From an uncultured Bacilli bacterium (lineage in GTDB: Bacteria; Bacillota_I; Bacilli_A; RF39; UBA660): a DNA stretch of 14,264 nucleotides. The stretch lies in NCBI GenBank assembly GCA_944372315.1, contig CALVYX010000092.1, forward strand, positions 1 to 14,264, written 5' to 3'. Of this stretch, positions 8,941 to 14,264 are shown piece after piece (position 1 is the stretch's first letter; each line of letters starts with the position of its first letter). Under the pieces are notes generated by a model, which worked only from the letters and a program-made list of their open reading frames with translations, did no database searches and had not been told where the DNA came from. The position numbers and the translations under genes are program-made.

Positions 8941-10323
8941 CTATTTAATCTCTTTTTCTAATATTTCTATAGTTTTAGATAGATCTTTATTTACTGCAAT
9001 TTCTCTTTCAATTTTCTCACAGGAATGCATTACTGTTGAATGATCTTTTCCACCAAATTCAATTCCAATTTTAGGAAAAGATTCATCAGTTAATTTTCTG
9101 CATAAGTACATAGCAATTTGTCGTGGAAACGATATATTTGAATTTCTTTTTTTAGATTTTAAATCATCAATAGATATTTTAAAATATTCTGCTACTACTT
9201 TTTGAATTTTATTTATATCATTTTTTTCATTTTTGTCTTTATTAATATAGTCTTTTAATGCTTCCATTGCAAGATTTAAATCAATTTCTGCACCCATAAT
9301 TGTGGAATATGCGACTAATCTTGTAACAGAACCTTCAAGCATTCTTATGTCACTTCCTAAATTTGAAGCCATATATTCGATTACTTGATCTGGAATATAT
9401 TTATTTATTGCTTCTCCTGCAATTCTTTTTTTCAAAATAGCAACTCTAAGTTCAAAGTCTGGAGGATATATATCAACAGGTAATCCCCAACAAAATCTTG
9501 TTCTTAAACGATCTTCTAATATTTTTAAATCATCTGGAGAGCGATCAGAAGAGATTATTATTTGTTTATTATCTCCATATAGATTATTAAAAGTGTGGAA
9601 AAATTCTTTCTGTGTTTCTGTAGCTCCTCCTAAATATTGAATGTCATCGATTATTAAAACATCAATATTTCTATATTTTTGTTTAAAGAAGTCAACATAA
9701 CTAAAATTAGTACCAGATTCGTCTTTTTTATTAATGCCTATAAAATCAGATACAAATTGCTCGCTGGTTACATACAAAACTTTTTTATCAGAATTTTTAG
9801 TAATATAATTACCTATAGCGTGCATTAAATGAGTTTTTCCTAGTCCACTGTTTCCATAAATAAATAATGGATTATACATTTTACCAGGATTTTCAGCAAC
9901 TGCAAGAGCTGCTGCATGAGCAAATTTATTACTATTACCTACAATAAAATTATCAAAAGTATATCTTGAATTCAAATTTGTGTTCAAATATAAGTGGTCG
10001 TTATTATATATATTATTGTTATTGTTTTCCACATTATTGTGGATATTTTTTTCGTCATGAACTTCGTCTTCAATATCTTCTTTTAATAGCAATTCAATTT
10101 CTATATTTTTTCCCGTTAATTCTAAAAAAGAGTTTTGTAACATATCTTTATAATTCAATAATATGTGATTTTTATGAATGGCGTAAGGAACAATAATTCT
10201 AGCAGTTCCATTTTTTATATCATATAATTCTGTTTCTTCAAACCAAGTCTGGAATGACAATGAGTTTATTTCTGATTTAATTTTATCTAAAATGTTGGAC
10301 CACAAAACAGATGTATTCATCAT
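8941..10323 (-). CDS. dnaA: Chromosomal replication initiator protein DnaA
   Basis: This 460-residue AAA+ initiator binds DnaA boxes and melts oriC. Domain I is residues 1-80 (WSNILDKIKSEINSLSFQTWFEE). An Asn-rich linker, domain II, follows to about 115. Domain III has Walker A GNSGLGKT (157-164) and Walker B LIIDDIQ (223-229). Domain IV has the box-recognition PRQIAMYL and the signature GGKDHSTVMH (424-433). An in-frame ATG at 10338 lies upstream of the G-rich SD, so I start at 10323, 5 nt after GGGGGGAG; the next codon (10320) is also ATG and is nearly as good. The linker codons contain a pair of inverted DnaA boxes. It ends in TAG. Autoregulation through boxes upstream is likely. Confidence 0.97.
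   Translation of the reverse strand: MMNTSVLWSNILDKIKSEINSLSFQTWFEETELYDIKNGTARIIVPYAIHKNHILLNYKDMLQNSFLELTGKNIEIELLLKEDIEDEVHDEKNIHNNVENNNNNIYNNDHLYLNTNLNSRYTFDNFIVGNSNKFAHAAALAVAENPGKMYNPLFIYGNSGLGKTHLMHAIGNYITKNSDKKVLYVTSEQFVSDFIGINKKDESGTNFSYVDFFKQKYRNIDVLIIDDIQYLGGATETQKEFFHTFNNLYGDNKQIIISSDRSPDDLKILEDRLRTRFCWGLPVDIYPPDFELRVAILKKRIAGEAINKYIPDQVIEYMASNLGSDIRMLEGSVTRLVAYSTIMGAEIDLNLAMEALKDYINKDKNEKNDINKIQKVVAEYFKISIDDLKSKKRNSNISFPRQIAMYLCRKLTDESFPKIGIEFGGKDHSTVMHSCEKIEREIAVNKDLSKTIEILEKEIK
10025..10046. promoter_or_regulatory. Inverted DnaA-box pair inside dnaA
   Basis: TTTTCCACA (10025-10033, plus) and ATATCCACA (10046-10038, minus) each differ from TTATNCACA at one position and face each other as TCCACA-TTAT-TGTGGA. 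They encode part of NIHNNVEN in the unconserved DnaA linker, where sequence is free to serve DNA binding. Confidence 0.5.
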
Positions 10324-10371
10324 TATCACTCCCCCCATTAATAAGAATAATTAATACAAATTCATTTTAAC

Positions 10372-10557
10372 TTATCCTGTTGAAAAAATAAAGTAAAAAC
10401 CGTAAAAAAAAGATATCAACAAGTAATCAACAAAGTTTTCAACAAAAAATGTGTATAAATAATAAGAAAAAAATGACTTTTACACATTTTCCACAAATTT
10501 TTATTAATAACTATGAATAATATTGTCCACAAGTATGTGAATTTTGTTAATAACTAT
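10372..10557. other. oriC: DnaA-box cluster between dnaA and rpmH
   Basis: The 300-bp gene-free stretch between dnaA and rpmH holds one exact DnaA box, TTATACACA (10458-10450, minus). Single-mismatch boxes are TTTTACACA (10478-10486), TTTTCCACA (10487-10495, directly abutting), TTGTCCACA (10523-10531) and TTATTAACA (10553-10545, minus). Three two-mismatch copies with ATCAACA or TTCAACA cores lie at 10413-10444, spaced 11-12 bp. The TTAATAACTAT repeat (10504-10514 and 10547-10557) and strong AT-richness suggest the unwinding zone is on the rpmH side. The switch of gene orientation here supports a bidirectional origin. The dnaA promoter must lie in 10324-10480, but I see no convincing hexamer pair; TAAAAT at 10365-10360 is a candidate -10. 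Confidence 0.88.
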
Positions 10558-10569
10558 TTTTAAAATGAA

Positions 10570-10599
10570 TTGACAAATACGATGAATCTCTATTATAAT
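10570..10599 (+). promoter_or_regulatory. rpmH operon promoter
   Basis: TTGACA (10570-10575) and TATAAT (10594-10599) are both perfect, 18 bp apart. The start is expected near 10606, about 24 nt before rpmH. It borders the origin and fires away from it. Confidence 0.88.
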
Positions 10600-10629
10600 A
10601 GGGTAGATTTTAGTTTGGAGGTGGAATGA

Positions 10630-10749
10630 ATGAAAAGGACTTATCAACCAAATAATAGAAAGAAAGCTAAAAAGCAAGGATTTTTTGCTAGAATGGAAAC
10701 AGATATCATTAATAAAAGAAGAAAAAAAGGACGTAAAAAACTTGTATAA
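10630..10749 (+). CDS. rpmH: Ribosomal protein bL34, shortened
   Basis: This 39-residue basic protein of the large ribosomal subunit begins [20 protein letters not shown] and ends [10 protein letters not shown], both hallmarks of bL34. Usual length is 44-46. The missing residues fall in the middle, where most bL34 proteins read RMSTKNGRKVL and this one reads RMETDIIN, a loss of about four residues around the NGR turn. GGAGGTGG precedes the ATG by 5 nt. An upstream ATG at 10626 is out of frame. It is the first gene after a perfect promoter, followed by a hairpin terminator and rnpA, the standard origin-side order. Expression should be high. No stop or frameshift suggests a broken gene. Confidence 0.95.
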   Translation: MKRTYQPNNRKKAKKQGFFARMETDIINKRRKKGRKKLV

Positions 10750-10755
10750 ATAGTT

Positions 10756-10778
10756 CCACTGGTAACAGTGGCTTTTTT
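10756..10778 (+). terminator. Hairpin terminator/attenuator between rpmH and rnpA
   Basis: CCACTG, loop GTAA, CAGTGG (10756-10771) is followed by CTTTTTTG. It would lower transcription into rnpA, yidC and jag relative to rpmH, fitting the different amounts needed of a ribosomal protein and RNase P. No separate strong rnpA promoter is seen. Confidence 0.8.
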
Positions 10779-10807
10779 GTTATATACTTTTTATGGAGAT
10801 GTGTGTT

Positions 10808-11167
10808 ATGAAGAAGGTAAATATAGTAAAAGAAAATAAAGATTTTTCTAGAATTATAAATAATGGTAAAAGATGTTGGAATGATGTTTTTTCTATATAT
10901 TATAGTATAAATAATAAAAAAAATTATAGATTTGGTATTTCTGTAAGTAAAAAAATAGGTAATGCAGTAACTAGGAATAAAATAAAAAGACAAATAAGAA
11001 ATATTGTGGATAAGTATAAAAATATCTACCCAAAAAATCAAGATTATATTATAATAGTAAGGAAGAACTACATTAATTTAACTTTTAACGAGGTTAGTGA
11101 TAAATATATTGAATTAATGAGAAAAATAACACACATAAAGGAGAAAAAAGATGAAGAAAAAAAATAA
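10808..11167 (+). CDS. rnpA: Ribonuclease P protein component
   Basis: This 119-residue basic protein binds RNase P RNA and helps it cleave 5' leaders from pre-tRNAs. The diagnostic RNR-type motif is RNKIKRQIRN, after FGISVSKKIGNAVT. The N-terminus MKKVNIVKENKDFSRIINNGKR and length (about 110-120) are typical. I choose the ATG at 10808, 9 nt after GGAG; an in-frame ATG at 10793 has no SD. Its last 17 nt overlap the start of yidC, indicating translational coupling. Transcription comes from the rpmH promoter through the intervening terminator. Confidence 0.95.
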   Translation: MKKVNIVKENKDFSRIINNGKRCWNDVFSIYYSINNKKNYRFGISVSKKIGNAVTRNKIKRQIRNIVDKYKNIYPKNQDYIIIVRKNYINLTFNEVSDKYIELMRKITHIKEKKDEEKK

Positions 11168-12086
11168 TAAAATAAAAATAATAATATTAATTATGTTAGT
11201 ATTATTTTCAACAGGATGCACAAAAGTATTAAAAGATCCCGAAAGTAAAAAAGCTGTTACAAATCCTGTTACAGGCCAAAGTTTAACTGAAAATATATTA
11301 TGTCAGCCAGAAGATGAAGAAACAATAAAAGCTTATGAAAAATACAAAGATATTGTAGATATTTCTAAATTACCAACGTGTCAAAGTTTTCAAATTAATT
11401 CAGGTGGATATGAGGGACTATGGGATAGTATTTTTGTAAAACCATTAGCTTGGGTAATTATTCAAATAGGTAATTTTGTAAAAAGTTATGGATTGTCATT
11501 AATTATTACTAGTTTGTTAATTAGATTAATAGCTTTTCCTATTACTAAGAAAACAGCTATCCAATCAGAACTAATTAGTAAAGCTAAGCCAGAGTTAGAT
11601 AAATTAGAAAAAAAATATAAAGATAAAACTGATCAAGCTTCTCTTATGAAAAAAAGTCAAGAAATGACGATGATTTATAAAAAATATAATATAAACCCAG
11701 TTGCTGGATGTTTATATGCATTTTTACAAATTCCTTTATTTATAGCATTTTTAGAAGCGATTAACAGAGTACCAGCAATTTTTGAAGAAAAATTTATTGG
11801 ATTTCAATTAGGAACTACTCCTTTAGTAGGGTTACAAAATGGTAATTTTATATATATAATCATTATTATTTTAGTAGGATTATCAACTTACTTCTCATTT
11901 AAATTGAATTCAACTGCAACAGATATAAATGGTCAATCTAGTATGATTAATAAAGTTATGGTATTAACAATAGTATTTATGTCGCTATTTATGTCATCAG
12001 CATTAGGAATTTACTGGATAACAACAAATTTATTCACTATAGGACAAAATTTATTAGTTAAAAGGAGTAAGGCGTTAAATGGATAA
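11151..12086 (+). CDS. yidC: Membrane protein insertase YidC (SpoIIIJ/OxaI type), lipoprotein
   Basis: This 311-residue insertase helps membrane proteins fold into the cytoplasmic membrane with or without SecYEG. It starts with a lipoprotein signal: basic MKKKNNKIK, a hydrophobic run, then FSTGC with the lipidated Cys at 23. About 65 extracytoplasmic residues follow, including Cys51 and Cys77, before the first core helix near residue 95. The hydrophilic-groove arginine is R125 in SLLIRLIAFPIT. A charged cytoplasmic coiled hairpin (about 133-178) and further helices (about 185-205, 233-252, 265-298) complete the fold. It is longer than Bacillus SpoIIIJ (about 260), mainly in the N-terminal external part. 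AAAGGAG lies 7 nt before the ATG. It overlaps jag by 8 nt. Confidence 0.95.
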   Translation: MKKKNNKIKIIILIMLVLFSTGCTKVLKDPESKKAVTNPVTGQSLTENILCQPEDEETIKAYEKYKDIVDISKLPTCQSFQINSGGYEGLWDSIFVKPLAWVIIQIGNFVKSYGLSLIITSLLIRLIAFPITKKTAIQSELISKAKPELDKLEKKYKDKTDQASLMKKSQEMTMIYKKYNINPVAGCLYAFLQIPLFIAFLEAINRVPAIFEEKFIGFQLGTTPLVGLQNGNFIYIIIIILVGLSTYFSFKLNSTATDINGQSSMINKVMVLTIVFMSLFMSSALGIYWITTNLFTIGQNLLVKRSKALNG

Positions 12087-12687
12087 ATATATATATAATG
12101 GAAAAACAAAAGAAGAAGCATTAGAAAAAGCATTAAATGATTTAAATGTTTTAGAAAAAGAAATTTTGATTAAAGAAAAAGAACAAAAAGTAGGTTTATT
12201 TAAAAATAAACGAATAGATTTAGAAATAATAAAGAAAAGCGACATAATAGAAGAATTAAAAACATTTATAAAAAATATAACAAAACTAATGGGAATTGAA
12301 GTAAATATTGAACAAAAAATTAGGGATGATGATGTTAGTATTACATTATATAGTGATAACAATAATATCTTAATTGGGAAAAACGGTCGAACGTTAGATG
12401 CTATTAGTATTGTGGCTAAACAATATATTTATAATGAAACAGGTTATAATTTTAGATTTTTATTAGATGTTGGAGAGTATAAATTAAAACATCAAAAAAA
12501 TATTGAACATATAGCTAAAAAAGTAGCTAAAGAAGTAGCTACTACTAAAATAGAAGCTAAATTAGATCCAATGAATTCATACGAAAGAAGAATTGTTCAT
12601 AGTATTTTATCTGATAATGATAAAGTATATACAGAAAGTATTGGAGAAGAACCAAACAGAGCAGTAGTAATTAAACCAAGAGATTAA
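12079..12687 (+). CDS. jag: RNA-binding protein Jag/KhpB (EloR)
   Basis: This 202-residue protein has the three-part Jag layout. A Jag-N domain (about 1-50; YNGKTKEEALEKAL and QKVGLFKNKRIDLEI) comes first. A KH domain follows with LIGKNGRTLDAI (98-109, GKNG at 100-103). Last is an R3H domain with R170-x3-H174 in YERRIVHSIL. KhpB/EloR proteins bind RNA with KhpA and affect cell elongation and division in streptococci and lactobacilli; the role here is inferred. Gene adjacency to yidC is almost universal in Bacillota. The start overlaps the yidC end by 8 nt, with AAGG 7 nt upstream. A terminator overlaps its stop codon, closing the rpmH-rnpA-yidC-jag unit. Confidence 0.95.
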   Translation: MDKYIYNGKTKEEALEKALNDLNVLEKEILIKEKEQKVGLFKNKRIDLEIIKKSDIIEELKTFIKNITKLMGIEVNIEQKIRDDDVSITLYSDNNNILIGKNGRTLDAISIVAKQYIYNETGYNFRFLLDVGEYKLKHQKNIEHIAKKVAKEVATTKIEAKLDPMNSYERRIVHSILSDNDKVYTESIGEEPNRAVVIKPRD

Positions 12688-12700
12688 TATCTCTTTTTTT
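12679..12700 (+). terminator. jag terminator
   Basis: AGAGAT, loop TAAT, ATCTCT followed by a run of seven T. The loop contains the jag stop codon. It ends the rpmH operon before the mnmE promoter. Confidence 0.75.
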
Positions 12701-12710
12701 CTTGAAGTAC

Positions 12711-12737
12711 TTGAAAAAATAATAAATATGTTATAAT
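12711..12737 (+). promoter_or_regulatory. mnmE-mnmG promoter
   Basis: TGTTATAAT (12729-12737) is a perfect extended -10. TTGAAA at 12711-12716 could be a -35 but with a short 15-bp spacer. The start would be near 12744, 20 nt before mnmE. Confidence 0.6.
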
Positions 12738-12764
12738 CTATATAAGCAAAAAAGGGGTGATATC

Positions 12765-14117
12765 ATGAATGATACTATTACTGCTATATCTACTGCTTTA
12801 GGAGTAGGTGCGATTTCTATAATAAGACTTAGTGGAAAAGATGCTATCTCTATAACAAACTCTATTTTTAAAGGTAAAGATTTGACTAAAGTGAATAGTC
12901 ATACTATTAATTATGGTCATATTGTTGAAAACGATAAAGTAATTGATGAAGTATTAGTTAGTGTAATGAAATCACCTAAAACTTATACTTGTGAAGATAT
13001 AGTAGAAATAAATTGTCACGGAGGAATTGCTACTACTAATAAAATTTTAGAATTAGTTTTATTAAACGGTGCAAGATTAGCAGAACCTGGAGAATTTACT
13101 AAAAGAGCTTTTTTAAATGGTAGAATAGATTTAATTGAAGCTGAGTCTGTTATGGATTTAATTGATGCTAAAACCGAAGAAGCCAGAAAATTATCTATTA
13201 ATCAATTAGAAGGAAAAGTAAGCATAATTATTCGTAATTTTAGACAAAAACTATTAGAACTTTTAGCAAGTATTGAAGTAAATATAGATTATGCAGAATA
13301 TGAGGATATTGAAGTTATTACGAATGAAAATATAAGAAAAGAAATATCTACTATTAAAGAAGAATTAAATAAAATAATTGTAGAATCAGAAAATGGAAAA
13401 ATTATCAAAAAAGGAATAAAAGTTGCAATAGTGGGACGTCCTAATGTAGGAAAAAGTAGTATTTTAAATAAATTATTAAATGAAGATAAAGCAATAGTTA
13501 CCGATATTGAAGGTACAACTAGAGATATCGTTGAAGGTGAGGTAAGTATTGCAGGAGTCTTATTTAGATTTGTTGATACTGCGGGAATAAGAGAAGCAAA
13601 AGATTTAGTAGAAAAAATTGGAATTGAACGTAGTAGAAATGAAATTTTTAATTCTGATTTAGTTCTTATGGTTTTAAATAATAATGAAAAAATAACTGAA
13701 GATGAGAAAAAATTGATTAGTGAATTACCTGAACAATCTTTAATCGTTATCAATAAAAATGATTTAATTTCTAATATAAATGTTGAACTTTTAAAGAATA
13801 AAGATGTTATATATATCGATACAGTCAGTGTTGATGGTATTGATCCATTAAAAAATAAGTTAATTGAGATGTTTAATTTGGAAAAGATAAATAATAGTGA
13901 TTATACTTATATGAGTAATGCAAGGCAAATATCTTTAGCAAAAGAAGCTTATAATATAATTAATGACGTAGAATTGGGATTAGAAAATGAAGTACCAACT
14001 GATTTAATTGAAATAGATATCAAACGTATATGGGAAAAATTAGGAGAAATATTAGGCGAAAGTTATTCAGAAGAATTGATTAATCAATTATTTACTCAAT
14101 TTTGTCTTGGAAAATAG
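12765..14117 (+). CDS. mnmE: tRNA modification GTPase MnmE (TrmE)
   Basis: This 450-residue GTPase works with MnmG to add the carboxymethylaminomethyl group to wobble uridine 34 of certain tRNAs, using a tetrahydrofolate-derived carbon. Domain order is as expected: an N-terminal folate-binding domain (DTITAISTALGVGAISIIRLSG; PGEFTKRAFLNGRIDL), a helical domain, and an inserted G domain. The G domain has G1 GRPNVGKS (224-231), G3 DTAG (271-274) and G4 NKND (330-333). The protein ends in FCLGK, whose cysteine belongs to the catalytic site; FCIGK is more common, and Ile to Leu is mild. Length is normal. GGGGTGAT lies just before the ATG. mnmG starts 12 nt after its stop. Confidence 0.97.
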   Translation: MNDTITAISTALGVGAISIIRLSGKDAISITNSIFKGKDLTKVNSHTINYGHIVENDKVIDEVLVSVMKSPKTYTCEDIVEINCHGGIATTNKILELVLLNGARLAEPGEFTKRAFLNGRIDLIEAESVMDLIDAKTEEARKLSINQLEGKVSIIIRNFRQKLLELLASIEVNIDYAEYEDIEVITNENIRKEISTIKEELNKIIVESENGKIIKKGIKVAIVGRPNVGKSSILNKLLNEDKAIVTDIEGTTRDIVEGEVSIAGVLFRFVDTAGIREAKDLVEKIGIERSRNEIFNSDLVLMVLNNNEKITEDEKKLISELPEQSLIVINKNDLISNINVELLKNKDVIYIDTVSVDGIDPLKNKLIEMFNLEKINNSDYTYMSNARQISLAKEAYNIINDVELGLENEVPTDLIEIDIKRIWEKLGEILGESYSEELINQLFTQFCLGK

Positions 14118-14129
14118 GAAGTGATAAAT

Positions 14130-14264
14130 ATGAAGTTTGATGTTATTGTTGTCGGAGGAGGTCACGCTGGATGTGAGGCTTGTTTGGCATGTGCAAGAAA
14201 GAACAAAAAAACTCTTCTTATAACTAGCAATAAAGAAAATATAGCGGATATGCCATGTAATCCT
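14130..14264 (+). CDS. mnmG: tRNA uridine 5-carboxymethylaminomethyl modification enzyme MnmG (GidA), N-terminal part
   Basis: The first 45 codons are present before the window ends. [20 protein letters not shown] is the FAD-binding Rossmann motif (GGGHAGCEA) typical of MnmG, and MPCNP near residues 41-45 matches the conserved segment that follows in the family. MnmG is the FAD-dependent partner of MnmE in U34 modification. AGGAAGTGAT precedes the ATG. Its position directly after mnmE, sharing the upstream promoter, supports the call. Confidence 0.96.
   Translation, partial: MKFDVIVVGGGHAGCEACLACARKNKKTLLITSNKENIADMPCNP

Noticed and set aside
9966..10196. Plus-strand 76-codon frame inside dnaA
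   Set aside because: Antisense to the DnaA linker and domain I; Tyr/Cys-rich with no signals.
10496..10557. DnaA-trio (3'-GAT-5' repeats) next to a DnaA box
   Set aside because: Only isolated trios fit, in sequence so AT-rich that matches are expected by chance.
10783..10788. TATACT as an rnpA promoter -10
   Set aside because: No -35 at a workable distance, and the start would fall on the rnpA SD.
10709..11041. Minus-strand open frame opposite rnpA
   Set aside because: Composition is Phe/Ile/Tyr-rich, typical of the reverse of AT-rich coding DNA; it overlaps the well-supported rnpA and rpmH and lacks its own start signals.
12075..13753. Minus-strand open frames opposite jag and mnmE
   Set aside because: Ser/Phe/Ile-rich reverse-strand artefacts of conserved genes.

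Overview
This window is the chromosomal replication-origin region of a very AT-rich (clearly under 35% GC), low-GC Gram-positive-type bacterium. The gene set matches Bacilli and their wall-less or reduced relatives (the Mycoplasmatota/RF39/Erysipelotrichales side). Support comes from the order dnaA-dnaN-recF-gyrB-gyrA, a lipoprotein-type YidC beside Jag, a ComK-family protein, a Bacillus-type parS site and a minimal 77-nt SRP RNA like that of mollicutes. Trp is encoded by TGG. TGA is used as a stop in the transposase and in a putative leader peptide, so the code looks standard, although every complete host gene here ends in TAA or TAG. Species cannot be fixed from the sequence alone.

Layout: genes left of about 10.35 kb are on the minus strand and genes right of about 10.6 kb on the plus strand, so transcription diverges from oriC and runs with replication. 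Leftward from oriC: dnaA (initiator), dnaN (sliding clamp), a ComK-like regulator where Bacilli usually carry the S4-domain gene yaaA, recF, gyrB, gyrA, the SRP RNA gene, tadA, a perfect parS palindrome that also looks like the tadA terminator, an IS200/IS605-type insertion sequence, and the 5' part of mrnC (Mini-RNase III). Rightward from oriC: rpmH, rnpA, yidC, jag, a terminator, then mnmE and the start of mnmG.

Most of the window is core replication, recombination, topology, RNA-processing and membrane-insertion machinery. The unusual parts are: (i) the ComK homologue in the dnaN-recF gap, which has its own tandem TATAAT promoter, three 10-bp phased direct repeats and a leader able to hide its Shine-Dalgarno (SD) sequence, and which lacks the C-terminal tail that targets Bacillus ComK to MecA/ClpCP; (ii) a putative 8-residue leader peptide coupled to recF by an ATGA overlap; (iii) the parS/terminator overlap; (iv) DnaA boxes written into the dnaA linker codons and a repeated box-plus-GGATAA element on both sides of dnaA; (v) a shortened bL34; (vi) an inverted repeat in the IS that would silence tnpA on read-through transcripts. 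No CRISPR array, prophage, tRNA or rRNA was seen.
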